A DNA stretch of 40,583 nt from Bacillota bacterium (GTDB lineage Bacteria; Bacillota; Dethiobacteria; DTU022; UBA8154). The position numbers and the translations under genes are program-made. Position 1 is the stretch's first letter. Every line of letters begins with the position of its first letter. The stretch covers positions 1 to 40,583 of the forward strand of contig JAUSPO010000016.1 of NCBI GenBank assembly GCA_030656575.1, written 5' to 3'. The notes beneath the pieces were generated by a model that was not told where the DNA came from, ran no database searches, and was given only the letters and a program-made list of their open reading frames with translations. Positions 25,145-33,285 of this stretch are shown here, in pieces.

Positions 25145-26815
25145 ATGCAGAGATTTATCAGGCAGCAGAGGCTTTTGTATCTGGCATTAATAGTCTTGTT
25201 GATAGGTTTCCTTCTTGTTTGTCGCCTTGGGACGATTCAGCTTATCAGGCATGGCAAATATGCTGCAGAAGCTGTAAGACAGAGAGCACAGGCTGTAACC
25301 CTTGACTACAACCGGGGCGATATCTTGGATCGGCACGGAGTTTCCCTTCTTGGTGGGAAACGGGAAAAAATCCTCGTCGTCTTTCCTGCATTACTTAAAA
25401 AAAGTAAACAGGAGACTGTAGAAATAGTATCCCATTATATACCCCAGGCAGCCCTGCCTGGGAATCCCTTTATCGCTCTGCGCGATGTCAGCTCGCATGA
25501 AGAGGAGCTTTTCAGAAATTTGAGCAGTGGAATTGTGGTAACTGAAGCACAGAGGCGTTACGGGCCCGAGGCACTTGCCACCCACGTGGTCGGCCACATC
25601 GGCCCCGGAGACGGGGAAGGGAAAGTGGGGCTCGAGTTTATCTTTAACAGGGAATTGAAGAGTGACTCTCCAACGGTGCTTGCTGCTGTTGTGGACAGAA
25701 AAGGTAACCTTGTTGAGGGCCTGGGATATCGTCTATGGGAAAGCAGAGCACCTCATCAACCCTGTAACATCGTTCTTACTATCGATTACGATATTCAAAA
25801 AAGAGTCGAGGAGATCATGGATTCCAGGATCGCCAGGGGCTCGGTTGTGGTAATGGACCCGCGTAATGGAGATATATTGGCCATGGCAAGCAGGCCAAAC
25901 TATAAGCAATCACAACTCTCCGTCTACATGAATGACGGTGAGCGTTTCGACAGTTTTCTGAACTCGCAGCCTTTTATCAACCGCAGCATCTTAAGCTACC
26001 ACCCCGGCTCAGTTTTTAAAATCGTTGTTGCTGCTGCTGCCATAGAAAGCGGCCAGGCCTGGCTGGGAACCAGGTTCAACTGCCCGGGCCATATCCAGGT
26101 AGGGGATAAGACATTTAGATGCCAGGGGGGTGCACATGGAGAAATCACGCTGGCGGAGGCTTTTGCCCATTCATGCAACTCTGTTTTTATTGAACTGGCT
26201 CTAAAGTTGGGAAAGGATACTATCTATCATTATGCTTCAGCCATGGGCCTGGGAATTGAGACGGGTATACCTCTTGGCACGCCAGGCCAGGGAGGAGAAT
26301 CAAAAGGAAAGATACCTTTGCCGGATGAGATGCCTTATCTTGGAGATCTGGCACTTGCTGCCATTGGCCAGGGTAGTGTGGAAACCACACCTTTGCAGAT
26401 TGCCCGCCTGACCTCAGTAATAGCCAACGGTGGAATCCTTGTGGAGCCTCGCCTGGTCAAGTCAATTCACTCCAAGCAGGGATTGGTCGTCTCAAGGTTT
26501 GGTACCGGGTCGGCCAAAAGAGTTTTAAGCCCATTTACAGCAAGTAAAATCCGTTATATGATGCTTGGTGTAGTTGAATATGGAACTGGGAGATCGGCAT
26601 TAAGCGACCTGGTTGTCCTGGGGGGAAAAACCGGAACTGCAGAAACAGGCAGGCGCATAAATGACAGACCTTTGCTTTATTCATGGTTTACCGGGACTGT
26701 ACCGCTGGAAGAAAGCAGGGCGGTCATAACAGTTTTTGTGGAGGAACCCTTACGGGGAAATGCTTCCGAGACATTTAAGGATATTGCCCATGCTGTTTAT
26801 CCTTACCTCAATTGA
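25145..26815 (+). CDS. Class B penicillin-binding protein (peptidoglycan D,D-transpeptidase)
   Basis: A 556-aa membrane-anchored transpeptidase. It has an N-terminal helix (about residues 9-28), a short dimerisation or pedestal domain with LDYNRGDILDRHG and GHIGPGDGEGKVGLEF, and a transpeptidase domain with all three motifs: SxxK at S289-K292 (HPGSVFK), SxN at 343-345 (HSCNSVF), and KTG at 495-497 (GGKTGTAET). It crosslinks peptidoglycan outside the membrane. Size and layout are those of FtsI/PbpA/SpoVD relatives without a C-terminal PASTA domain. It follows mltG, so two envelope enzymes adjoin; whether it serves elongation, division or sporulation is not evident. The start is ATG 25145. Confidence 0.92.
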   Translation: MQRFIRQQRLLYLALIVLLIGFLLVCRLGTIQLIRHGKYAAEAVRQRAQAVTLDYNRGDILDRHGVSLLGGKREKILVVFPALLKKSKQETVEIVSHYIPQAALPGNPFIALRDVSSHEEELFRNLSSGIVVTEAQRRYGPEALATHVVGHIGPGDGEGKVGLEFIFNRELKSDSPTVLAAVVDRKGNLVEGLGYRLWESRAPHQPCNIVLTIDYDIQKRVEEIMDSRIARGSVVVMDPRNGDILAMASRPNYKQSQLSVYMNDGERFDSFLNSQPFINRSILSYHPGSVFKIVVAAAAIESGQAWLGTRFNCPGHIQVGDKTFRCQGGAHGEITLAEAFAHSCNSVFIELALKLGKDTIYHYASAMGLGIETGIPLGTPGQGGESKGKIPLPDEMPYLGDLALAAIGQGSVETTPLQIARLTSVIANGGILVEPRLVKSIHSKQGLVVSRFGTGSAKRVLSPFTASKIRYMMLGVVEYGTGRSALSDLVVLGGKTGTAETGRRINDRPLLYSWFTGTVPLEESRAVITVFVEEPLRGNASETFKDIAHAVYPYLN

Positions 26816-26890
26816 TTTCGCCCGAAACAAATGATAGAATTAAAATAAGTGATTCCTATGAAAATCCATTTTTGAGAGGAGGCAGCCGAA

Positions 26891-27655
26891 CTGAGCAGCG
26901 CTGTAATCGAAACCCGAAACCTTAACGTTTGCCTGGACGGGAATCATATCCTTGAGGATATAAATGTCCAGATTGCCTCCGGTGAAATGGTGGGCATTAT
27001 CGGTCCAAACGGCGCAGGAAAAACAACCCTGCTGCGCATCTTTCTGGGCCTGCTAAAACCCGGCTCCGGATACGTTCATCTCTTTGGACGTACTCCTGAA
27101 ACCCTTGGGCAGGAACGGGAAAAAGTGGGTTACATGCCCCAACGTTCAGTGCATAAGCAAAATTTTCCTGTTTCAACTCTCGATGTAGTTTTGATGGGGC
27201 TTGTTACATCCGCTGGCCTGGGCAGGGGTTTTTCAAGAAAGCAGCACGAAAAAGCGCGGCAAAGTCTTGACAAAGTGGGGCTGTTGGAATTACAGGAGAA
27301 ACCGTTTTCCATTCTTTCAGGGGGCCAGCAGCAGCGTGTTTTCCTGGCCAGAGCCATCGCAAAAGAACCCCGGCTGCTGCTCTTGGATGAGCCGAATGCC
27401 GGCCTGGACCTCCCCGCACAGGGACGTTTTTTTAACCTCCTGGCAGAGCTCCAGGAGACGCAGGGCCTTACTGTAGTGATGGTCTCCCACGATTTAACGG
27501 TAATTTCCCGCTACGCTCATAAATTAATCTGCATTAACCGTACCATGCATATACACGGGAGCCCGTCCGAAGTACTTAACAGCCCGCACTTGGAAGAAGC
27601 ATATCGCTGCGAATACGATGTTCTCTTCGGCAGTAAGGCAAGGGGGCAGGCTTAG
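26891..27655 (+). CDS. Metal (Zn/Mn-type) ABC transporter ATP-binding protein
   Basis: A 254-aa ABC ATPase. It shows Walker A (GPNGAGKTTLL), Q-loop (VGYMPQR), the signature LSGGQQQRVFLARA, Walker B (LLLLDEPNAGLD) and the H-switch (VVMVSHD). The RSVHKQNFPVSTLDVVLMGL stretch is typical of the ZnuC/MntB/AdcC branch. The family's N-terminal strand and HILEDINVQIASGEMVGIIG are present upstream of the first ATG (26987), and the only possible initiator between the in-frame TGA at 26873 and that ATG is CTG 26891, eight bases after AGGAGG (26877-26882). A CTG start is therefore proposed. The permease follows at 27660; no substrate-binding protein gene is in the window. Confidence 0.88.
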   Translation: MSSAVIETRNLNVCLDGNHILEDINVQIASGEMVGIIGPNGAGKTTLLRIFLGLLKPGSGYVHLFGRTPETLGQEREKVGYMPQRSVHKQNFPVSTLDVVLMGLVTSAGLGRGFSRKQHEKARQSLDKVGLLELQEKPFSILSGGQQQRVFLARAIAKEPRLLLLDEPNAGLDLPAQGRFFNLLAELQETQGLTVVMVSHDLTVISRYAHKLICINRTMHIHGSPSEVLNSPHLEEAYRCEYDVLFGSKARGQA

Positions 27656-27659
27656 AATT

Positions 27660-28514
27660 ATGGAAATACTCTCCTTTGGTTTTATGCAGAGAGCTTTCCT
27701 GGCTGTATTGATGGTGGGCTTGCTTTGTTCCACCCTTTCATTTTTTGTGGTCCTCAACCGCCTGTCATTTATGGGTGCCGGCCTTTCCCATGCTGTCTTA
27801 GGGGGCATGGCCATAGGTGTCCTATTGGGAATAAACCCTCTTTACACCGGGGGTGCTTTTGCCGTTATCATTGCCTTGTTGATCGGCTATATTAGCAAAT
27901 ATGGCAGGTTGCAGGAGGATACGGTCATAGGTATTTTTTTTGCATCAGGTATGGCGTTGGGTATAGTTCTGATCAGCTTTAAAGATGGCTACTATCCTGA
28001 ACTTTTTAGCCTGCTCTTCGGCAATGTTCTTGCTGTGGCCGTATCGGATCTCTGGTTTCTTGCAGTTGTGATGATATTTGTAATTCTCTTTATCTTTATC
28101 TTTTTTAAAGAACTCTTAACTATTTCTTTCGATGAGGAGTTGGCGCGGGCCAACGGTCTTCCCGTAACACTTCTTTACATGGGTCTGCTTACATCCCTTG
28201 CACTGACAGTAGTGGTATCAGTGCTTGTGGTAGGGGTCGTCCTGGCGGCAGCGCTTCTTGTAATTCCTGCAGCCGCCGGCTTCAAGCTCAGTAACAATTA
28301 CCGTATCATGATGCTGCTGGCGATTGTCGTCGGTATCGTAAGTGGACTTGGCGGCCTGGTCCTTTCCTATAATTATGATGTTCCCTCAGGTGCCACCATA
28401 GTTCTATGTGCCTCCGTAATATTCTTCTTATCACTTTTCCGCGCTTTTCTTGGTAAATTATTTTCTGAGAATATCTTACTGGGCGGGAGAAAAAAGACCC
28501 GCAAAAACTTTTAA
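27660..28514 (+). CDS. Metal ABC transporter permease (ZnuB/MntB-like)
   Basis: A 284-aa ABC-3 family permease with about eight membrane helices. Markers are MQRAFLAVLMVGLLCSTLS near the start, the SFMGAGLSHAVLGGMA segment, and VVGVVLAAALLVIPAAAGFKLS. It would form the channel for Zn2+ or Mn2+ with the ATPase upstream. The start is ATG 27660, four bases after the ATPase stop; the frame runs back to 27618 within the ATPase gene, but the family N-terminus begins at 27660. A terminator follows. No Zur or MntR box is recognisable upstream of the pair. Confidence 0.9.
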   Translation: MEILSFGFMQRAFLAVLMVGLLCSTLSFFVVLNRLSFMGAGLSHAVLGGMAIGVLLGINPLYTGGAFAVIIALLIGYISKYGRLQEDTVIGIFFASGMALGIVLISFKDGYYPELFSLLFGNVLAVAVSDLWFLAVVMIFVILFIFIFFKELLTISFDEELARANGLPVTLLYMGLLTSLALTVVVSVLVVGVVLAAALLVIPAAAGFKLSNNYRIMMLLAIVVGIVSGLGGLVLSYNYDVPSGATIVLCASVIFFLSLFRAFLGKLFSENILLGGRKKTRKNF

Positions 28515-28542
28515 AAGTAAACTCATAAAAGAAGAAAAGCTA

Positions 28543-28682
28543 TCCCAAACTTACTCGAACTACGAATGGGTTCCAGAGAACTTCCAGGAAGCCCATTTTT
28601 TTATGCGCCCGTTCTGTCAATACTACTTTGTGACTATAGTCATTTACTTCTTTTGCCTAATTGCCAATGTCGAAGTTTGGGA
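28543..28682. repeat. 140-bp stretch with 10-bp terminal inverted repeats
   Basis: TCCCAAACTT (28543-28552) and AAGTTTGGGA (28673-28682) are perfect reverse complements at the ends of a 140-bp segment that encodes nothing recognisable. The right end continues into AAGTTTGGGAATAAAAT, repeated with two changes at 28748-28764. A small MITE-like remnant is possible. The rest of 28515-28851 is AT-rich and contains the terminator and promoter listed separately. Confidence 0.4.
28566..28602 (+). terminator. Rho-independent terminator after the metal ABC genes
   Basis: TGGGTTCC (28567-28574) pairs with GGAAGCCCA (28587-28595) with one bulged base, followed by seven T (28596-28602). It separates the transport genes from the signalling cluster. 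Confidence 0.75.
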
Positions 28683-28689
28683 ATAAAAT
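28661..28689 (+). promoter_or_regulatory. Candidate promoter of the signalling cluster
   Basis: TTGCCA at 28661-28666, a 17-bp spacer and TAAAAT at 28684-28689. It is the best of several AT-rich candidates downstream of the terminator and about 160 bp before the first gene. Confidence 0.35.
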
Positions 28690-28851
28690 ATTTGTAATAG
28701 ATATATTCTTTTAAATAAAAATTGGGAAAAAAAAGATTTTTAGGGAGTTTGGGTATAAAATTGAAGGAATTACCACGAAAGTATAGAAACTATAAAATGT
28801 AGAAAAAAAATCCCTACTGATGTAATATGAGGAACAGTGGAGGAGATACCT

Positions 28852-30708
28852 TTGGACAGTAATAGAAAGCTGGACAATCTATACAGGAAGATGGAAGAGC
28901 TTACAGATAGCTTTCAATTTCTTGGTGACAATTGTTCCAAAGAAGCCGAAAAACTAAAAAATTCCGGCATGCCTCCCGATCCTCATTTTATTAAAGAATT
29001 AGAAAACGCAGCAGAGAAATTTAACTATATCAGATCAGAGCTTGAACAGGCAGCCGTGGAATTTTCCTGGAACGGTTTTAATGGACATGCCAATTCCATA
29101 TCCAAGCTGCAGGAATTCTGGAGTGGGCTTAGAGAACACCTCTCGGGTCAGTCAACTGAAGCAGATAGCGCTGGGCTTTATGCTGACGGCTCGCATGAAA
29201 AACCTGAGCTTGACAGCGCTACACTTCCTGTTGTTGCCAAACATAATAAATTTGAATTGACCGGTGGTATTCGTAGTGCCGACAAACCTGAAAAAACAGA
29301 AGCCGACCGCCCCCATATTTTTGCTACTTCTGTCGCCGCTGAATATCCTGCGGACGATGAATATGAAACATTTGGAGTGAGCGGTGATCTGCGGGCCCGG
29401 TATCCAGAGTTATTGTACAACCTTATTGAAGAGGAAAAACTGGGTCCGGCTTTTTGGCTTGCCTGTTATTACGAGCAGAATTTCGGAACAGCACCGGTTC
29501 CTTCCTGGTTGATAAAAGCTGCTGAAATAGCCTCTGCTGTGCAAGGTGAAGGAGGCCCTGCTTCGAAATGGCTTTCCTACCTCTACAAAAACTATAATTT
29601 CCATGCACTCTCCATAGATGAGGAGCTGTCCAGACGGACTGCTTTAAACCTGCTGGCCTATTCTGCTCTGCTTCGTCCGGCTTTTCTTGCCCCGGGCAGC
29701 GGAGCTGCTGCAATTTTAGAGAACCTGGATGATTTACCAGGGACACTGAAAACACTGGCCGCATCAGTGAAAGGTTTTAGCGGCACCGAGACTGAAGGTG
29801 CAGCAAGGCGGGATATAGATATTCTATGCAGTGAGGTAAAAGTTTGGAAAAAACAGAACCGGAAGCTGACCCTGGCATCTCCTGTGGCATCAAAGATATG
29901 GGATAAGATGCAGAATGGGGAAGGATTCCTTTCCAGACTACTTACTCCCATTGAGGAAAATGCCAAAGAAGAGCTGGAGAATATCCGTGAGCTTTTTAAT
30001 TACCTTCGGGAAAAAGAAAATCTTAAAAAGGAAATACGGAAACTCTACCAGGATATGCCCGAACTTCAGGATAATGTGGAGATTTTCCATGTTCCCGGTT
30101 CATGGCAGGTAATAAATCGCATGAAGAGCGCATTGAAGCTGGTAGAGCGGTGGATAAAGCTGCATGAAAATACTGATGGAATGGTGGGAATGGAAGAGAA
30201 TCCCCTTATTAAGCGTCTCTCCGAAAGCCTTGTTTCAGCGGGGAGAGAATTGGACGGACTACCCTGGCAGTACCAGGGAGATGCCTTTGTCAAAGCCGGG
30301 GCAGCCGCATGCACGCGCGCCATTGATTCTCTAAAAAGGCTTCTGGACGAAGAGATGGATACGATCTTTTCTCTAACGACTGATGATGTGGCTTCCCTTG
30401 AAACGGGAAATAATCCTCAACTCCTTCTTAAGCACAATTGGAAGCCTCAAAACAAGACAGTAGAGAAAATGGGGAAAGCTCTGCTTGAACTGCTGGAAGA
30501 AATGCCTTTAAGAAAAATAGAAAAAAAGGAAAGAAAAATAGATTCTTCTGCAGGGGTAATCCCATCGGTAAGCCCATCTTACAACCGATCTCAGGATGAA
30601 GTCCCCCGCCCAATACGGCCGGATCTTGATAAATTGTGCAGAAATGAAATTCTTACGGCACAGGAACGGGAATTTATCAGGGATACTCTAAAAAGCTTAA
30701 ATAGTTAG
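28852..30708 (+). CDS. Uncharacterised 618-aa soluble protein, first gene of the signalling cluster
   Basis: I do not recognise a family. The protein has no signal peptide or membrane helix. Residues 1-110 are helical and charged, likely coiled coil. Residues about 115-180 are a low-complexity acidic linker. A compact central part begins near YPELLYNLIEEEKLGPAFWLACYYEQ and continues with PVPSWLIKAAEIAS, the most conserved-looking stretch. The rest is mainly helical repeats, with a basic segment (KIEKKERK) before a final helix. TTG 28852 is chosen because GGAGGAG (28839-28845) lies in front; GTG 28837 overlaps that site. The next gene starts 18 bp later, so it is probably co-transcribed and may be a scaffold or partner for the SelA-like/GGDEF protein. 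Confidence 0.75.
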   Translation: MDSNRKLDNLYRKMEELTDSFQFLGDNCSKEAEKLKNSGMPPDPHFIKELENAAEKFNYIRSELEQAAVEFSWNGFNGHANSISKLQEFWSGLREHLSGQSTEADSAGLYADGSHEKPELDSATLPVVAKHNKFELTGGIRSADKPEKTEADRPHIFATSVAAEYPADDEYETFGVSGDLRARYPELLYNLIEEEKLGPAFWLACYYEQNFGTAPVPSWLIKAAEIASAVQGEGGPASKWLSYLYKNYNFHALSIDEELSRRTALNLLAYSALLRPAFLAPGSGAAAILENLDDLPGTLKTLAASVKGFSGTETEGAARRDIDILCSEVKVWKKQNRKLTLASPVASKIWDKMQNGEGFLSRLLTPIEENAKEELENIRELFNYLREKENLKKEIRKLYQDMPELQDNVEIFHVPGSWQVINRMKSALKLVERWIKLHENTDGMVGMEENPLIKRLSESLVSAGRELDGLPWQYQGDAFVKAGAAACTRAIDSLKRLLDEEMDTIFSLTTDDVASLETGNNPQLLLKHNWKPQNKTVEKMGKALLELLEEMPLRKIEKKERKIDSSAGVIPSVSPSYNRSQDEVPRPIRPDLDKLCRNEILTAQEREFIRDTLKSLNS

Positions 30709-30726
30709 AGAAAGAAAGGGAATGTT

Positions 30727-33267
30727 TTGAAACCTTTTATTAACGCCTCCGGAATACTATTTCAAGACGGTTTAAAGGAGCCTCCCCTTTCTGAGGAGGC
30801 TGTAAAAGCTTCTAATGCGGCAGCATATCATCACACAGGAATGGATCGTAATCCTGCTTTAGGACTCTCGGGTTACAAGCAGCTAAACGAATTTCTGTGC
30901 ACCTTTACAGAAGCTGAAGATGCTTTCGTTGTTAATAATGTTTTGGCTGCAGCCTTTATTGTTTTTCATACTCTTGCCCGGGGCAGGGAAATTATTGTTT
31001 CCAGGGAAGATATGCTCTCCGGAAAATTTTCCACTTCTCTTCTTGGTGTGATAACGCAGAGCGGAGCAAGGTTGAAAAAAGTGGGAAGGAAAGAAGGAGC
31101 CAGGCTGCAGGACTACAGCAACGCAGTGAATGACAATACTGCCTGTATTTTAAAGATAAGCGGGAACAACGGAAGGAGTTCTCTTGACGAGAGCGCCCTG
31201 GTATCCCTGGGAGAGAAACATCAGCTTGCGGTTGTCAAGGTTCTCGATCTTGCCACACTTTTAGACCTTACTCCATACGGGCTGCCCGAAGATTGGCAGG
31301 TTCAAAAGAACGTATCAGACAACTTCGACATTATTATTTTCTCAGGCGATAAGCTCCTGGGGGGGCCTTCACTGGGGATCATCACCGGTCAGGACAAGTA
31401 CCTGTCTCCCATAAAAAAAGATCCCCTCAACAAGGCATTACTAGCCGACAGGATGAATATGGCCGCCCTGGAGGCAACTCTGGAACTTTACCTTAATGAG
31501 GAAGCAGCCCTTCAAAAGATCCCCCTTTTGCGAATGATCACTGCTTCGCCGGGCAGGCTCGAGGAACGGGCACAGCAGCTTGCAGGGGAACTAAAAAATA
31601 CTTTCGGCAGCAGGTTTGAATTAGGATTCACCGGTGAAAAAGCTTCCATCGTGGGTAAATGCAGTGGTCCAGGCATACTGTCCAGCTGCCAGGTTTCCAT
31701 TGCATCAGCGGATCATTCCACCAGGGATATATGCGAGCTCTTGTATAAAGGCGATCCCCCTGTTATCCCAAGGGTAAAAAGAGGGAAAGTGCTGCTGGAC
31801 ATGAGGTCCGTGCCTGAAGAGGAAGATAAAGTATTATTGAAATCACTCCTTGACTCACTGATGGAAAAGGAGAAGCATGAAAACCTTGTGCTCGATACGG
31901 TTCCCAGTCTTATCTGGGTTGTTGATACGGAGAACAGTTTCCTTTTTGCCAACAAAGCATGTGGAATATTCTGGGGGATGGACCCTGAGAGCTTTATTGG
32001 TGTCAAAATGGGAGAAATTCTCAAAATGCAGGACAAGGAACTGCTCTTAGAAGCGAAAGAAAAAGTTTTCGCTCAGAAAGAAAATATGAAGATGGAAGTT
32101 AAACTTGAAAATTCTGAAGGAACGTATAGATGGCTCGATATCATCCTTACCCCTGTTTTTGATGGCAGAAACGGTATTTCCGCAGTTACCTATACGGCAA
32201 GTGATGTTACAGACCGCAAAGATAACGAAGAAGAGCTTAAATATATCGGCATGCATGATTCCCTTACGGGTCTCTATAACCGCCTATATTTCGAAGAGGA
32301 GATTCGCCGGCTGGATACGGACCGTAGTTACCCCATCAGCATTGTAGTCTGTGATGTGGACGGCCTTAAATTGATTAACGATATTTTGGGCCACAGCAAA
32401 GGCGATGAGCTTTTACAGGTTGCGGCCGGGATCATCAGGAAGCCTTTCCGAGCATCCGATGTGGTAGCACGTACAGGAGGAGACGAATTTGCCGTAATTC
32501 TTCCCACCACTGACGAAAATGTTGTCAAAGAGATTGCCGGGCGCATTAACAAAGCTGTAGAAGATTATAACATGGATAAAAAAAGAACCCCCTTTAGTCT
32601 TTCCGTGGGTTTTGCCACGGGAACCCGTGCCGTCGGGATTAGGGAGATATTAAAACAGGCCGACAGCAGCATGTATAAAAATAAATTTGAGCGAAGCGAC
32701 CTGGTAAAACGGACTTTTATCGATTCCCTCATGGGCTTTGTGGCTGAGAAAGATTTCAGAAATGAAGGGCAGGAAGAGCGTCTCCGGTGCCTTGTGCTTC
32801 TCTTGGGACAGGCTGTAGGTATGTCATTCGAGGAGATCAGGGATATTCTCCTTCTTTCCCGGGTGCTTGACATTGGCAAGGTAGGGATCGAAGAATCCAT
32901 ACTCTTTAAAAAAGAGCCACTAAATGATCAGGAATGGAATGAAATAAAATCTCACCCGGAGATTGGCTGCCGTATCGCCCGTTTTTCTCCGGAAATGTCA
33001 TCCATAGCAGATTTTATCCTGCAGCATCACGAAAGCTGGGATGGCAGCGGTTACCCCCGGGGTTTAAAAGGAAACAATATCCATATCTATTCCCGTATCA
33101 TATCAATTATAGATGCCTATGAAGCTATGACCAGCCCAAGGCCTTACAGGGATCCCCTTACCCACGATGAAGCTGTCGAAGAACTGAAAAAGAACAGCGG
33201 TATCCAGTTTGACCCAAGGTTGGTGGATATTTTTATAAACTTGATTGACCAGGAGTACCTGATTTAG
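30727..33267 (+). CDS. SelA-like PLP domain fused to PAS-GGDEF-HD-GYP (c-di-GMP signalling protein)
   Basis: An 846-aa fusion. Residues 1 to about 375 align along their length with the catalytic part of L-seryl-tRNA(Sec) selenium transferase: PLSEEAV, FVVNN, ILARGREIIVSRED-like text, QSGARL, FSGDKLLGGP (K209, the PLP lysine), AALEATLELYL, and DPPVIPRV. SelA's N-terminal tRNA-binding domain is absent, and several active-site elements (the RxxH and TTNRT-type motifs) are lost. A PAS domain (about 385-498) follows. The GGDEF domain has intact GGDEF at 584-588 and an RxxD inhibitory site at R575-D578. The HD-GYP domain keeps H743, HH 767-768 and GYP 775-777, but the HD histidine is L714 and the first His is missing. 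Predicted role: a cytoplasmic diguanylate cyclase with an unusual ligand-sensing head and a weakened phosphodiesterase. The start is TTG 30727 behind GAAAGGGAA (30714-30722). Confidence 0.9.
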   Translation: MKPFINASGILFQDGLKEPPLSEEAVKASNAAAYHHTGMDRNPALGLSGYKQLNEFLCTFTEAEDAFVVNNVLAAAFIVFHTLARGREIIVSREDMLSGKFSTSLLGVITQSGARLKKVGRKEGARLQDYSNAVNDNTACILKISGNNGRSSLDESALVSLGEKHQLAVVKVLDLATLLDLTPYGLPEDWQVQKNVSDNFDIIIFSGDKLLGGPSLGIITGQDKYLSPIKKDPLNKALLADRMNMAALEATLELYLNEEAALQKIPLLRMITASPGRLEERAQQLAGELKNTFGSRFELGFTGEKASIVGKCSGPGILSSCQVSIASADHSTRDICELLYKGDPPVIPRVKRGKVLLDMRSVPEEEDKVLLKSLLDSLMEKEKHENLVLDTVPSLIWVVDTENSFLFANKACGIFWGMDPESFIGVKMGEILKMQDKELLLEAKEKVFAQKENMKMEVKLENSEGTYRWLDIILTPVFDGRNGISAVTYTASDVTDRKDNEEELKYIGMHDSLTGLYNRLYFEEEIRRLDTDRSYPISIVVCDVDGLKLINDILGHSKGDELLQVAAGIIRKPFRASDVVARTGGDEFAVILPTTDENVVKEIAGRINKAVEDYNMDKKRTPFSLSVGFATGTRAVGIREILKQADSSMYKNKFERSDLVKRTFIDSLMGFVAEKDFRNEGQEERLRCLVLLLGQAVGMSFEEIRDILLLSRVLDIGKVGIEESILFKKEPLNDQEWNEIKSHPEIGCRIARFSPEMSSIADFILQHHESWDGSGYPRGLKGNNIHIYSRIISIIDAYEAMTSPRPYRDPLTHDEAVEELKKNSGIQFDPRLVDIFINLIDQEYLI

Positions 33268-33285
33268 CGACAGGGGTGTATATTA

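Noticed and set aside
25045-25305. 86-codon open frame overlapping the PBP start
   Set aside because: Mostly repeat-derived sequence followed by an out-of-frame reading of the PBP gene.
28603-28686. C-terminal part of a short plus-strand open frame after the permease
   Set aside because: It passes through the terminator and the inverted-repeat segment, with no family match or ribosome site.
30727-31850. Functional selenocysteine synthase
   Set aside because: The tRNA-binding N-terminal domain and several catalytic motifs are missing, the domain is fused to signalling modules, and no selB or tRNA-Sec gene is nearby.
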